Notes under the pieces: generated by a model
Database searches by the model: none
Told to the model about the DNA's origin: nothing
Seen by the model: only the letters and a program-made list of their open reading frames with translations
Translations under genes and position numbers: made by a program
Shown here: piece after piece, positions 44,029 to 56,068 of the stretch
Layout: each line of letters begins with the position of its first letter
Numbering within the stretch: position 1 is the first letter of the stretch
Source of the DNA: ATX-6F1 sp943369485
Lineage (GTDB): Bacteria; Cyanobacteriota; Cyanobacteriia; PCC-6307; Cyanobiaceae
Assembly (NCBI GenBank): GCA_943369485.1
Contig: CALRNH020000013.1
Span: forward strand, 32,658 to 96,657
Length of the DNA: 64,000 bases
Direction: 5' to 3'

Positions 44029-44919
44029 ATGGCCCGAGAGCAGCGACGCCTCGCCGGCAATGTGAGTGGCCCCTTCTACGTGGAGGCCAGCTGCATCGAT
44101 TGCGGCACCTGCTGGAGCTTCGATCCGGCCCACTTCCGCAACGGCACCCAGCAGGCCGAGGTGTGGCAGCAACCGGCGGAGGGGGCCGAGCAGCGGCGGG
44201 CGCTGCTGGCGCTGCAGGCCTGCCCGGTGGCGGCGATCGGCGCGCCGCGGGAGCTGATCGCCCGCACGCCGGCCGATGGTTTTCCAGCCCTGATCACCCG
44301 CACCGGCCAGGGTGAGGTGTACTACTGCGGCTGGGCCTCGCGTCTGAGCTTCGGCGCCAGCAGCTACCTGATCGTGCGCCCCGGTGGATTGGAAGGAGCG
44401 AGCAACGTGCTGATCGATTCCCCCCGCTTCAACCGCGCCATCGCCCGTCGCCTGGAGGCCCTCGGCGGTGTGGGCAGCCTGCTGCTCAGCCACCGCGATG
44501 ATGTGGCCGACCACCAGGCCTTCTCCGATCACTTCGGCTGCGAGCGCTGGATTCACAGCGCCGATGCCGACGCCGCGCCGGAGGCGGAGCATCGCTTCAC
44601 GGGCCGCGAACCGCTCCGTTTCGACGCCGACCTGCGCGTGCTGCCCTGTCCTGGTCACACCGAGGGGTCGGTGGCGTTTCTGTTCGACGACCAGGTGCTG
44701 TTCAGCGGTGATCATCTCTGGTGGTCCCAGAGCACCGGGGCGCTGGTGGCTTCGCGCCAGGTGTGTTGGTGGAAATGGCCGGAACAGGTGCGTTCCCTGG
44801 AGCGCCTGCTGGAGCTCGATGTGCGCTGGCTGCTGCCGGGCCACGGGGGCCGCCGGGCCTTCGCTCCTGGAGAGTGGGGCCGGGAGCTGAGCCGGCTCCT
44901 GGATTCCCTGGACTCCTGA
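44029..44919 (+). CDS. Ferredoxin-like plus metallo-beta-lactamase-fold hydrolase
   Basis: A 296-residue protein. The N-terminal ferredoxin-like segment has CIDCGTC (about 22-28) and CPVAAIG (about 65-71), suggesting an Fe-S site with fewer than the usual eight cysteines. The MBL domain (about 85-290) has HRDDVADH, LPCPGHTEGS, FSGDHLWW and LLPGHGG, matching the HxxxDH, H, D, H pattern of zinc or diiron hydrolases. The activity is not known; a redox-linked hydrolase is one possibility. The acyltransferase gene starts 5 bases downstream. Confidence 0.82.
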   Translation: MAREQRRLAGNVSGPFYVEASCIDCGTCWSFDPAHFRNGTQQAEVWQQPAEGAEQRRALLALQACPVAAIGAPRELIARTPADGFPALITRTGQGEVYYCGWASRLSFGASSYLIVRPGGLEGASNVLIDSPRFNRAIARRLEALGGVGSLLLSHRDDVADHQAFSDHFGCERWIHSADADAAPEAEHRFTGREPLRFDADLRVLPCPGHTEGSVAFLFDDQVLFSGDHLWWSQSTGALVASRQVCWWKWPEQVRSLERLLELDVRWLLPGHGGRRAFAPGEWGRELSRLLDSLDS

Positions 44920-44924
44920 TCCCG

Positions 44925-46301
44925 ATGCTGGCCCAGGCCCCTCTCGACTTCCTGCCCCAAAGGCTGCTGCGCTGGCTGCCGTGGGTGATGCGGCCGCTGC
45001 TGCCCTTGATTCTTCGCCTGCAGGCGGGCCTGGTGGGGGTGGAGGCGGACCACCTGGAGCGGCTGGTGGCGGCGAGCGGGCGGTTCCAGCGTGGTGAGCT
45101 GCGGCTGCTGCTGGCCTTCCGCCATCCCCAGACCAGCGACCCCTTCTGCTACTCCGCCCTGCTCTGGGACCTGCTGCCCAGGGCGGCCCGGGCCCAGGGC
45201 CAACCCCTGCGGGCGTTCGTTCATTCCCATTTCCTCTATGACCGCGGCATCCCCCTCTGGGCCGGCCCCACGGTGGCCTGGTTGTTCGCTCGCCTGGGGG
45301 GCAGTTCGATCCAGCGCGGCAAGCTCGATCTCAAGGCCCTGCGGGCCGCCCGTCAGCTGATGGTCGATGGGGAGTATCCATTGGCGGCGGCGCCGGAAGG
45401 GGCCACCAACGGCCTCAGCGATGTGCTCAGCCCCCTGGAGCCGGGGGTCGCCCAGATCGCCTTCTGGGCGGTCGAAGACCTGGCCCAGGCCGGGCGCTCC
45501 GAGGCGGTGGAGCTGGTGCCGCTCGGCATCAGGTACCACTACGTCGAGCCGATTGGCCCCGCCGCCGCTCGGGTTCTTTCAGCTCTGGAGCAGGCCTGCG
45601 GTCTGTCCGCCCCGCCCCTGGGTTCAGCCCCTGGCCCTGCAGGCGTTGAGGTGGCCCAACTGGCCGCCCTCTACCCCCGCCTGGCGGCCGTGGCCGATTG
45701 GTTGCTGGTGCGCCTGGAGCAGTTCTACCGCCAGGCCCACCGGGCCCCGCTGGAGGCCGAGGGGCCAGTCACGCCTGAGAACCGGGGTGAGCGCCTGCAT
45801 CGCTTGTTGGAGGCGGCGCTGGCGGTGAGCGAGGCCCAGTTCGGCCTGGTCGCCAAGGGCAGCCTCAACGACCGCTGCCGCCGCATCGAGCAGGCGGGCT
45901 GGGACTGCATCTACCGCCCCGAAACCCGCGACCGTCAGGCTCTTTCAGCCGTGGAGCGGGGCCTGGCGGACCGCCTCGCCACCGATGCCGACCGCTCTTT
46001 GTGGCACATGCGCCTGGTGGAGTCGTTCGTGGCCGTCAGCGGCACCCATGTGCTTGAGAACCCCTGCCCCGACCGCTTTGGTGAAACCCTGCAGATTCTC
46101 TTCTCGCTGGTGCATCGGCTCACAGGTGAAGGAGCCATGCCGAAGCTGCCGCGGCTGGGGCTGCGGCGGGCTCGGATCTCGGTCGGGCAGCCGATCGATG
46201 TGAGCGCGCGCCGGGACGCCTACCGGGCCGGACGCCAGGGGGCGGTGGCCGCTCTCACGACGGATCTGGAGAGATCCCTGAAGGCTTTGATGGAGCCGTG
46301 A
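44925..46301 (+). CDS. 1-acyl-sn-glycerol-3-phosphate acyltransferase-like protein
   Basis: A 458-residue protein with a PlsC-like N-terminal half. Hydrophobic start LLRWLPWVMRPLLPLILRL; RHPQTSDPF and VHSHFLYDRGIP replace the usual NHxxxxD arrangement, and PEGATNGLSD (about 155-164) matches the PEGT motif. The long C-terminal part (about 270-458) is helical and of unknown role. It could transfer acyl chains to glycerolipids at the membrane, but the altered first motif leaves this open. It is in operon with the MBL gene (5-base gap) and the GNAT gene (GTGA overlap). Confidence 0.7.
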   Translation: MLAQAPLDFLPQRLLRWLPWVMRPLLPLILRLQAGLVGVEADHLERLVAASGRFQRGELRLLLAFRHPQTSDPFCYSALLWDLLPRAARAQGQPLRAFVHSHFLYDRGIPLWAGPTVAWLFARLGGSSIQRGKLDLKALRAARQLMVDGEYPLAAAPEGATNGLSDVLSPLEPGVAQIAFWAVEDLAQAGRSEAVELVPLGIRYHYVEPIGPAAARVLSALEQACGLSAPPLGSAPGPAGVEVAQLAALYPRLAAVADWLLVRLEQFYRQAHRAPLEAEGPVTPENRGERLHRLLEAALAVSEAQFGLVAKGSLNDRCRRIEQAGWDCIYRPETRDRQALSAVERGLADRLATDADRSLWHMRLVESFVAVSGTHVLENPCPDRFGETLQILFSLVHRLTGEGAMPKLPRLGLRRARISVGQPIDVSARRDAYRAGRQGAVAALTTDLERSLKALMEP

Positions 46302-46786
46302 CGGGCCGAAGGCTGGAGCCGGCGGTGCGCCTGGCCACCGTTGCCGATGCCCCTGGGCTGGCCGCCCTGGTGGGGGCATTGCTGATCGAGATCATGGCGG
46401 CGATCGACGAACCTGCGTTTCGGGTCGATCCCGAGGCCATGGAGCGGCAACTGCGTGAGGCACTGGCGGCGGATCGCTACCGAGTGCTGCTGGCGGAGAC
46501 GGCCCCGGGCGACCTGATCGGTTTTGTGGCCCTGCTGGAGGGGTTCGCCCTTTACACCGAAGGATCCTTCGGCCTCATCCCAGAGTTCTACGTGGCACCG
46601 GATCATCGTGGTGGTGGAGTGGGCCGGGGGTTGCTGGCGGCGGCCGTCGCCCTTGGCCGGCAGCGGGGCTGGAGCCGTCTGGAGGTGACCACTCCTCCGT
46701 TGCCGGCGTTCGAGCGCACCCTTGCCTTCTATGAACGGGAGGGCTTCAGCGTCAGTGGCGGCCTGAAGTTAAAGCTGACGCTTTGA
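46298..46786 (+). CDS. GNAT-family N-acetyltransferase
   Basis: A 162-residue GNAT protein. Acetyl-CoA pyrophosphate-binding motif A is YVAPDHRGGGVGRGLLAAAVALGRQRGW (about 97-124) and the C-terminal strand is PAFERTLAFYEREGFSVSGG. The substrate is unknown. The GTG start at 46298 overlaps the stop of the acyltransferase gene (GTGA), indicating translational coupling. Confidence 0.85.
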   Translation: MTGRRLEPAVRLATVADAPGLAALVGALLIEIMAAIDEPAFRVDPEAMERQLREALAADRYRVLLAETAPGDLIGFVALLEGFALYTEGSFGLIPEFYVAPDHRGGGVGRGLLAAAVALGRQRGWSRLEVTTPPLPAFERTLAFYEREGFSVSGGLKLKLTL

Positions 46787-46862
46787 TTTCTCCGGTGTGA
46801 CTTTCGGCCACCGCCCCTAGATTCGCTCCGCCTGCTTTGCCGATCCCCAGCGCAGTAAGACC

Positions 46863-47471
46863 ATGGGCACCGGACGACTCGAGGCCTTCAGCGATGGTGT
46901 GCTCGCCATCATCATCACGATCATGGTGCTCGAACTTCATCCTCCCGCGGGAGAAGGGGTCGGAGCGCTGCTGACACTGACGCCGGTGTTGCTCAGCTAT
47001 CTGCTCAGCTTCGTCTACATCGGCATCTACTGGAACAACCACCACCACGTGTTCCACGCCTGTCAGCGGGTCAGTGGCGGCGTGCTGTGGGCCAACCTGA
47101 ACTTGTTGTTCTGGCTGTCGCTGTTCCCCTTCGTCACCCGCTGGATCGGAGAGAACCATTACGCCGCCATGCCCACGGCGATCTATGGCCTCAACTTGTT
47201 GCTGGCCGGCTTTGCTTACTGGATCCTGCAGCAGACGATCATCGCCACTGAAGGCCCGGAGTCGCTGTTGCGTCGGGCCATTGGCCGCGACGCCAAGGGC
47301 AAGGCTTCCTTGCTGCTCTACGCCTTTGGCGCGGCCATCGCCTTCGTGTTCCCTTGGCTGGCCCAGGCGATCTATGTGCTGGTGGCCCTGATCTGGATCG
47401 TGCCGGATCGCCGCATCGAGAAGGCGTTGGCGGCCGGCCCGGCTACTCCTCCAGCTCCACCAGATCCCTGA
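46863..47471 (+). CDS. TMEM175-family potassium channel
   Basis: A 202-residue membrane protein with six predicted spans. The first helix has the TMEM175 (DUF1211) signature RLEAFSDGVLAIIITIMVLEL (about 5-25, key FSDG and leucine gate residues), and the second region LSFVYIGIYWNNHHHVFHA is typical of the prokaryotic family. It would form a leak-type K+ channel in the inner membrane. Its 3' end overlaps the convergent SNF2 gene by 29 bases. Confidence 0.9.
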   Translation: MGTGRLEAFSDGVLAIIITIMVLELHPPAGEGVGALLTLTPVLLSYLLSFVYIGIYWNNHHHVFHACQRVSGGVLWANLNLLFWLSLFPFVTRWIGENHYAAMPTAIYGLNLLLAGFAYWILQQTIIATEGPESLLRRAIGRDAKGKASLLLYAFGAAIAFVFPWLAQAIYVLVALIWIVPDRRIEKALAAGPATPPAPPDP

Positions 47472-50400
47472 GCTGGCCGGGGTCGAGGCCCCCCAGCCAC
47501 TCCTCGCCGCTGCCGATGATGTCCTCGGCGAGTTTGGCCTTCTCGCGGATCATGCGGTCGATTTTTTCTTCCACCGAGCCGCTGGTGATGAACTTGTGCA
47601 CCAGCACCCGGTTGATCTGGCCGATGCGGTAGGCCCGGTCGGTGGCCTGGTTCTCCACCGCCGGGTTCCACCAGCGGTCGATGTGGAACACGTGGCTGGC
47701 CCGGGTGAGGTTGAGGCCCACGCCGCCCGCCTTGAGCGAGAGCAGGAACAGCTGGGGTCCGCGCGGATCCTCCTGGAAGCGGTCCACCATCGCCTGGCGT
47801 TCGGCCTTGCTGGTGTTGCCGTAGAGGAAGGGCACCTCCTGGTGGAAGCGCTTCTGGAGATGGGTCTGCAGAAGCAGCCCCCATTCGGCGAACTGGGTGA
47901 ACAGCAGCGCCCGATCGCCGGCTTCGATCACCTCCTCGACGATCTCATCGAGCCGCTGCAACTTGGCGGAGCGGGCGGCGAACCCCTCGCCCACGGCCGT
48001 TTCCTTGAGGGCCAGGGCCGGATGGTTGCAGATCTGCTTGAGCTTGGTGAGCAGCCCCAGCACCTGGCCGTGCTTCTGCCCCAGGGGCGCGCGGGCGATC
48101 GCGTCCAGGGTCTCATCGACGGTCTTGCGGTAGAGCTTCACCTGCTCAGGTGCCAGGCCCACCCATTCGTTGAGCTCCACCTTCTCGGGCAGGTCGTCGA
48201 TGATCGATTTGTCTGTCTTGAGGCGCCGCAGGATGAATGGCCCCACCCGGGCCTTGAGGTCCTTCAGTGAGCTCATGTCGCCGTAGCGCTCGATCGGCAG
48301 CCGGTAGCGCTGGCGGAAGAATCCCTCCTCCCCCAGCACCTTGGGGTTGAGGAAGTCCATCAGCGCCCACAGCTCGCTCACCCGGTTCTCCACCGGGGTG
48401 CCGGTGAGGGCAATGCGGAAGCGGCTGTGCTTGGCGGAGCGGGCCAGCTCCCGGGCGGCCTGGCTCTGCTTGGCGCTGGGGTTCTTGATCGCCTGCGCCT
48501 CGTCGATCACCACCCCCTGCCAGTCGGCGCCGCCGAGCAGGTCGATGTCCCGCTGCAGCAGGCCGTAGCTGGTGAGCATCAGATCCACATCGGCGAGCGA
48601 CTTGGTGAGGGCGGCGGCGTTGGCGGCCCGGCGGGGCCCGTAGTGCTCCAGCACCCGCAGCTCGGGCGTGAACCCGGCCGCCTCCCGCTTCCAGTTGGTG
48701 AGCACGGAGGTTGGGGCCACCAGCAGCACCGGCCGCTTCAGTTCCTGCTCCGCCTTGAGGTGTTGCAGGAAGGCCAGCAGCTGGATCGTCTTGCCCAGGC
48801 CCATGTCGTCCGCCAGGCAAGCCCCCTGGTCGAAGCGGTGCAGGAAGGCCAGCCAGCCCAGGCCCCTCTCCTGGTAAGGGCGCAGCTGGCCGGAGAAGCC
48901 TTCGGGGGCCGGCAGGGGGTCGGGGGCCTTCTGCTGGTGGTACTGCTCCAGCACCGCCTGCAGCCGGGGCCCCGCCGTGAACCGGTGCACCGGCAACCGC
49001 TGCAGGGTTTCCCCCTCGTTGCCGGTGAGCCGCAGGGCGTCATCGAGGCTGAGGGCGGGATCAAGGGCGCAGAACTTCTCGGCGTTGCGGAGATCGCCGG
49101 GGCGCAGCTCGATCCAGGCCCCCTTGTGCTGCACCAGCGGGCTGCGTTTGCCCGCCAGCCGCTCGAGATCCTTCAGGGTCAAGGTGACCCCGCCGATCAT
49201 CAATTCCCAGCTCCACTCCAGGGTCTCGCCGAGGCTGAAGCCCCTTGATCGGGCTGGCAGGTCGGCCTGGATCGCCAGTCCCAGCCGGCTGGCCAGGCCG
49301 CCACTGAGGCTGGGGGGCAGCAGCACCCCCACGCCCACATCCCGCAGCTTGGCGGTGATCGTTCGCACCAGCACGAAGGCCTCGGCCGGCGTCAGCTGCA
49401 TGCCCTCGGGGGCGGAGGAATCCAGCCCCCGGCCGATCGGCTCGAACACCTGCAGGGCGCGTCCCATGCCCTCCAGCAGCACTTCGCCGGGCTGCTCCAC
49501 TTCGATTTCTCCGAGCATCAGCTGCTGCTCGGTGGTGGCCCAGACCACGGCCGCGCTCACCCGCAGGGCGGGATCCGCCTCCGCCTGCAGGCTGAAGCGC
49601 AGGTCCCAAAGATCCTGGCCCTCCTCCGGGGTGGAGAGCTCCAGGCAGGCCCGGGCCGGGGCCACCCGCCCCGCCACCGCCTCGCGCCAGTGGTGGGTGG
49701 CCACCTCCAGCCGTTCGGCGTCCTCGACCCCAAGGCCCAGCTTGCCCGTGCCGGGTCCCAGGGACTGTTGCCAGGCGGCCAGCAGCGGATCAAGGCCACT
49801 GCTGTCGGGCCGGAAGCCCGCCCGCAGCTGGCCATCCACCAGATCGTTGAGCAGGTTGACCACCACCAGGCGGCTAGAGCCGGGCCGCCTGCAGGCCATG
49901 TCGGCCACCGGCGGCAGCCCCAGCGGTGTGGCCATTCCCGAGGCGGCCACCGCCACCTGGGGCAGCCGTGCCGCCAGGTCTTCGAGGCGGCGCCGGTCGT
50001 CTTCCCTGTTGAGCAGGGGGCGCCAGCGGGCGACGCGTCCCTCCGCTGCCGGCTCCACCTGGGGCAGCCAGCGGCCGCGGGCGATCAGACTCAGCACCCA
50101 GCGCTGCAGGTGGCTCCACCAGCGCAGTTCGTCCGCCAGGCCCAGTTGATCGCCGGAGAGGGGGAGCTGGCCCAGCCAGGCCCCGGCCGCGGCCGGCTCC
50201 AGCCACAGCCCTTCGAGTTGCCAGGGCCACCACTCCACCGTCTTCGGGATCGGTTCACCCGCCTGCAGGGGCAGGCCACTCCAGGCGGCCCCTTCGCTGG
50301 GCTTCTTGCCCCGGGCGCTCTGGCTGCGGCTCGGCAGGGTGAGGGTGGCCACGGTGGGTCGGAAGGCCTCCGACCAGAGGTCGTGCTCCTCCAGCCAGGC

Positions 50401-50553
50401 CCCGAGTTCGTCCTGGTCCAGGCTGAGGGGGTGAACCGGCACCTTCGAGCTGGGTGTGACCGGCGCCGCCACCCGCCAGGTGTCGGCCCAGAGCAACAGG
50501 CCGGGTCGGCCTGTGGTGTGGGACCGGAGCCAGGTGGCGTGCAGCAGGCTCAT
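47443..50553 (-). CDS. SNF2-family DNA helicase / ATPase
   Basis: A 1036-residue SNF2 protein. The N-terminal 550 residues are the bacterial SNF2 accessory region (LGETLEWSWELMIGGVTLT, LTLKDLERLAGKRSPLV). The motor has motif I DDMGLGKTIQLLAFL (about 580), DEAQ-type motif II VIDEAQAIKN and the helicase C motifs LLSLKAGGVGLNLTRASHV and ATDRAYRIGQ. It probably remodels DNA or protein-DNA complexes using ATP, together with the SWIM protein at 43090-43935. The 3' end overlaps the TMEM175 gene by 29 bases. Confidence 0.93.
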   Translation of the reverse strand: MSLLHATWLRSHTTGRPGLLLWADTWRVAAPVTPSSKVPVHPLSLDQDELGAWLEEHDLWSEAFRPTVATLTLPSRSQSARGKKPSEGAAWSGLPLQAGEPIPKTVEWWPWQLEGLWLEPAAAGAWLGQLPLSGDQLGLADELRWWSHLQRWVLSLIARGRWLPQVEPAAEGRVARWRPLLNREDDRRRLEDLAARLPQVAVAASGMATPLGLPPVADMACRRPGSSRLVVVNLLNDLVDGQLRAGFRPDSSGLDPLLAAWQQSLGPGTGKLGLGVEDAERLEVATHHWREAVAGRVAPARACLELSTPEEGQDLWDLRFSLQAEADPALRVSAAVVWATTEQQLMLGEIEVEQPGEVLLEGMGRALQVFEPIGRGLDSSAPEGMQLTPAEAFVLVRTITAKLRDVGVGVLLPPSLSGGLASRLGLAIQADLPARSRGFSLGETLEWSWELMIGGVTLTLKDLERLAGKRSPLVQHKGAWIELRPGDLRNAEKFCALDPALSLDDALRLTGNEGETLQRLPVHRFTAGPRLQAVLEQYHQQKAPDPLPAPEGFSGQLRPYQERGLGWLAFLHRFDQGACLADDMGLGKTIQLLAFLQHLKAEQELKRPVLLVAPTSVLTNWKREAAGFTPELRVLEHYGPRRAANAAALTKSLADVDLMLTSYGLLQRDIDLLGGADWQGVVIDEAQAIKNPSAKQSQAARELARSAKHSRFRIALTGTPVENRVSELWALMDFLNPKVLGEEGFFRQRYRLPIERYGDMSSLKDLKARVGPFILRRLKTDKSIIDDLPEKVELNEWVGLAPEQVKLYRKTVDETLDAIARAPLGQKHGQVLGLLTKLKQICNHPALALKETAVGEGFAARSAKLQRLDEIVEEVIEAGDRALLFTQFAEWGLLLQTHLQKRFHQEVPFLYGNTSKAERQAMVDRFQEDPRGPQLFLLSLKAGGVGLNLTRASHVFHIDRWWNPAVENQATDRAYRIGQINRVLVHKFITSGSVEEKIDRMIREKAKLAEDIIGSGEEWLGGLDPGQLRDLVELEE

Positions 50554-50581
50554 GGGTACGGGAAACGTCCGCGCCGGGGGG

Positions 50582-50986
50582 TCATGGCCGCAGGACGCTC
50601 AAGGAGCGTTGGCCGGCGTGCAGCACCAGGGCGGCACCGATCAACGGCAGCCAGGCGCGCAGCAGCGCCATCATCAACCCTGGCAGGACCTCCGCTGCGC
50701 TGCCCTCCCATTCCAGGGGCAAGGCCAGGCTGTGAATGCCGCACACCGCCCCCACCAGACCGGCCTGCAGGTGACTGTCGTCGGGGTCCACCCGCTGCAG
50801 GTGGAAGGCAAGCAATCCGTAGAACAGGCCGCTTCCCCCCGCCCGCAGGGCCGGTTCGAGCCCCATCGAAAGCCCCAGGGCACCAGCCGTGACCCCTGCC
50901 AGCAGGGCCCAGCCGAGCGAACGCAGCCGCAGGCTCGCGCGCGGTTCAGGGTGAGCGGGAGGCTCAAGCAAGGGAGGCTCAAGCAA
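50582..50986 (-). CDS. Small membrane protein, hypothetical
   Basis: A 134-residue hydrophobic protein with three to four predicted spans (about 25-47, 50-65, 78-92, 100-122). No family is recognised. The apparent start is TTG at 50986, inside a 16-base tandem repeat (about 50957-50988) that encodes LLEPP twice, so the start is uncertain. It lies 28 bases upstream of the SNF2 gene on the same strand and may be cotranscribed with it, and is divergent from alaS. Confidence 0.5.
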   Translation of the reverse strand: MLEPPLLEPPAHPEPRASLRLRSLGWALLAGVTAGALGLSMGLEPALRAGGSGLFYGLLAFHLQRVDPDDSHLQAGLVGAVCGIHSLALPLEWEGSAAEVLPGLMMALLRAWLPLIGAALVLHAGQRSLSVLRP

Positions 50987-51061
50987 GGGTCGGTGGCGGG
51001 GCGCGGGACCTGTGCTGGGCGATCATGCCCTTTCCAGGGTGTTGTTTGCACGTTCGAGGTC

Positions 51062-53773
<2,712 letters not shown>

Positions 53774-53856
53774 GGCGGGAGGCCAGGATCTCCAAAGGAC
53801 GGTAGCGATCGCTACTGAGGCGACCCCGCTTAGGCAGTGAGATCGCCGGGTGATTG

Positions 53857-55734
53857 ATGAGCGAGTGTCCATCGGCGATGGTTGCAGTTCCCCAGGCCAA
53901 CGTGATTCAGGGCATCATCGATGAACTTCATCTTCGCTATTCGTCATTGAATGATGGCGCACCCGCTGATTACATTCCCGAGCTTGCCAAGGCAAATCCC
54001 AGCGATTTCGGCATCGTCATTGCCACGGTCGATGGACGTCTCTATCAGGTTGGAGATGTCAGCAAGCCGTTCACGATTCAGTCGATCTCCAAGCCTTTCG
54101 TGTACGGCCTGGCCCTGAGTCTGCTCACGCCTGAGCACATGGTGACCAAGGTGGGTGTGGAGCCTTCGGGTGAAGCCTTCAATGCCATCAGCCTGGATCC
54201 GGCAACGGGGCGTCCGCGCAACCCGATGATCAACGCCGGGGCCATCGCCACCACCGCTCAGATCGCTTCCCACGATCCCGAGCACGGCGAAGCCACCGTT
54301 CTCGACTTCTTTGCCGAGCTGGCGGGCCGCCGTCTGAGCGTGGATGAGGCGGTGTATCGCTCGGAGCGGGAAACGGGCCATCGCAACCGCTCGATCGGCC
54401 ATCTGCTGCGCAATTTCGACATCATCGAAACCGATCCGGAGCCCTCCCTGGATCTCTATTTCCGGCAGTGCTCGATTCAGGTCACCTGCCGGGATCTGGC
54501 GATCATGGCGGCCAGCCTCGCCTGCCAGGGCCGCAACCCCTTCACCGGTGCCCGGCCCCTCAGCCCGGAGATCACCAAGCGGGTGCTGGCGCTGATGGCC
54601 AGCTGCGGCACCTACGACTTTGCCGGCCAATGGCTTCACGATGTGGGCATGCCGGCCAAGAGCGGCGTGGGCGGAGGCATCCTGGCGGTGGTGCCCGGCC
54701 GTCTCGGCATCGCCGTCTATTCCCCGCCCCTCGACAGCCTGGGCAACAGCGTGCGCGGCATCGCCGTCTGCGGCGAGCTCTCCGAGCGGCTCGGCCTGAG
54801 CCTGTTCAACCAGTACCCCCAGAGCGTTTCCACCGTCCGCCGTTCCTATACCGCCGCCCTGCGCCAATCCCGCCGCTGGCGTTCCCCCGCCGACTGGGAG
54901 GCCCTGCACGCCTCAGGCCAGCGCATCCGCATCGTGCATGCCCAGGGCATCCTCGATTTCGCAGCCCTGGAACGACTGGTGGCCGAACTGGCGGCGAGCC
55001 TGGTCGAAGCGAGGGTATTGGTGCTTGATCTGGCCCATGTGGTGGAGCTGCCGGCGGAGTCGGCGGGGCTGCTGGCCCAGCAGCTGACCCTCCTGCGTGA
55101 CCGGGGCGTGGCGATCCTGTTGTCTCGCTCCGCCCATCTCGATCTGGAGGGGGTGCGCCTGGCCCTGGGCCTGGAGGCAGATCTCCTCTTCTGTGTGGAT
55201 CTTGATCAGTCGATCGAACGGGCCGAGAACCTCTACCTCGCCAGCTGGAACGGAGACCCTGGGCAGGGGGCTTCCAGTGCCGGGGATGAAGCGTCCCTGG
55301 GCTTTCTCCGTCACCTGGACCCCGACTACCGCCAGCGGGTGGCGGCGTGTCTGCGGAGCCGGGATTTTGCCACCGGCGATCAGGTGATTCGCCGTGGTGA
55401 CCCTGGAGATGAGCTGTTTCTGGTGCGAGAGGGTCGCTTCACCGCCTCGATCCAACTCACCGATGGCGATGGCCGGGCGCTGGAGTCACGACTGGCGACC
55501 TTCGGGCCGGAGATGTGCTTCGGGGAGATCGCGTTTCTCTCCGCTCAGCCGCGCACCGCCAGCATTCACTGTGACCAGGCCGGCAGCTGCCTGGTGCTCA
55601 GCCGTGACGATTTCGATCAGCTCCGCCGCAGCGACCCCGAGGCGATGAACGAACTGTTGCTGGCCCTGATCCAGGACGTCGGTCAAAAGCTTTCTCTCAC
55701 CAGCCACCAGCTCACCCAGATGGAGCACCTCTGA
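53857..55734 (+). CDS. glsA: Glutaminase fused to STAS and cyclic-nucleotide-binding domains
   Basis: A 625-residue three-domain protein. The glutaminase A domain (about 1-305) has the SxxK catalytic pair S76/K79 in QSISKPF, plus NPMINAGAI, SERETGHRNRS and KSGVGGGI. A STAS domain (about 340-455) reads VHAQGILDFAALERLV and VLVLDLAHVVELPAESAG. A cNMP-binding domain (about 480-600) reads VIRRGDPGDELFLVREGRF and FGEIAFLSAQPRTASI. It hydrolyses glutamine to glutamate and ammonia, and the added domains suggest control by cNMP or partner proteins (inference). A TTG just upstream is an alternative start. A palindrome GTAGCGATCGCTAC containing a HIP1 octamer lies about 40 bases upstream. Confidence 0.92.
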   Translation: MSECPSAMVAVPQANVIQGIIDELHLRYSSLNDGAPADYIPELAKANPSDFGIVIATVDGRLYQVGDVSKPFTIQSISKPFVYGLALSLLTPEHMVTKVGVEPSGEAFNAISLDPATGRPRNPMINAGAIATTAQIASHDPEHGEATVLDFFAELAGRRLSVDEAVYRSERETGHRNRSIGHLLRNFDIIETDPEPSLDLYFRQCSIQVTCRDLAIMAASLACQGRNPFTGARPLSPEITKRVLALMASCGTYDFAGQWLHDVGMPAKSGVGGGILAVVPGRLGIAVYSPPLDSLGNSVRGIAVCGELSERLGLSLFNQYPQSVSTVRRSYTAALRQSRRWRSPADWEALHASGQRIRIVHAQGILDFAALERLVAELAASLVEARVLVLDLAHVVELPAESAGLLAQQLTLLRDRGVAILLSRSAHLDLEGVRLALGLEADLLFCVDLDQSIERAENLYLASWNGDPGQGASSAGDEASLGFLRHLDPDYRQRVAACLRSRDFATGDQVIRRGDPGDELFLVREGRFTASIQLTDGDGRALESRLATFGPEMCFGEIAFLSAQPRTASIHCDQAGSCLVLSRDDFDQLRRSDPEAMNELLLALIQDVGQKLSLTSHQLTQMEHL

Positions 55735-56053
55735 GCGCTTCCCTGCTTGGTGTGCCGTTGATCCGTCTCCCGATCTCTGGTTCGGTACGCCTTGGGGCCG
55801 CCCATGGCGTCGGAGCCGTTGCCCCCTCAACCACGCCTCGGTCTTTGCGGCAGCAACCGTGCTCGACGCCCTGTTGGAGCTGAGCCAGGACGATGGGATC
55901 GCCCAGCTCACGCCGGCCAGGAAACTCGCCTGGGCCCCGTCTCCAGCCAAGCGGCCGGGGGCTCTGGCGGCGCACAACCCTGTCGCAGTTTGTTGGGGTC
56001 GCGCTCGAATCGATCCGCTCCCGTAGCGTGGGGTTCACCTCGCCGCCTCGACG
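55735..56053 (+). other. 319-base gap after glsA, possible gene remnant
   Basis: No complete gene. One frame from about 55733 to 56022 is open without a good start codon and reads protein-like (NHASVFAAATVLDALLELSQ, then GIAQLTPARKLAWAP), so it may be the end of a decayed gene. The rest probably holds the promoter of the next gene. Confidence 0.35.
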
Positions 56054-56068
56054 ATGAAAGGCCAGACG

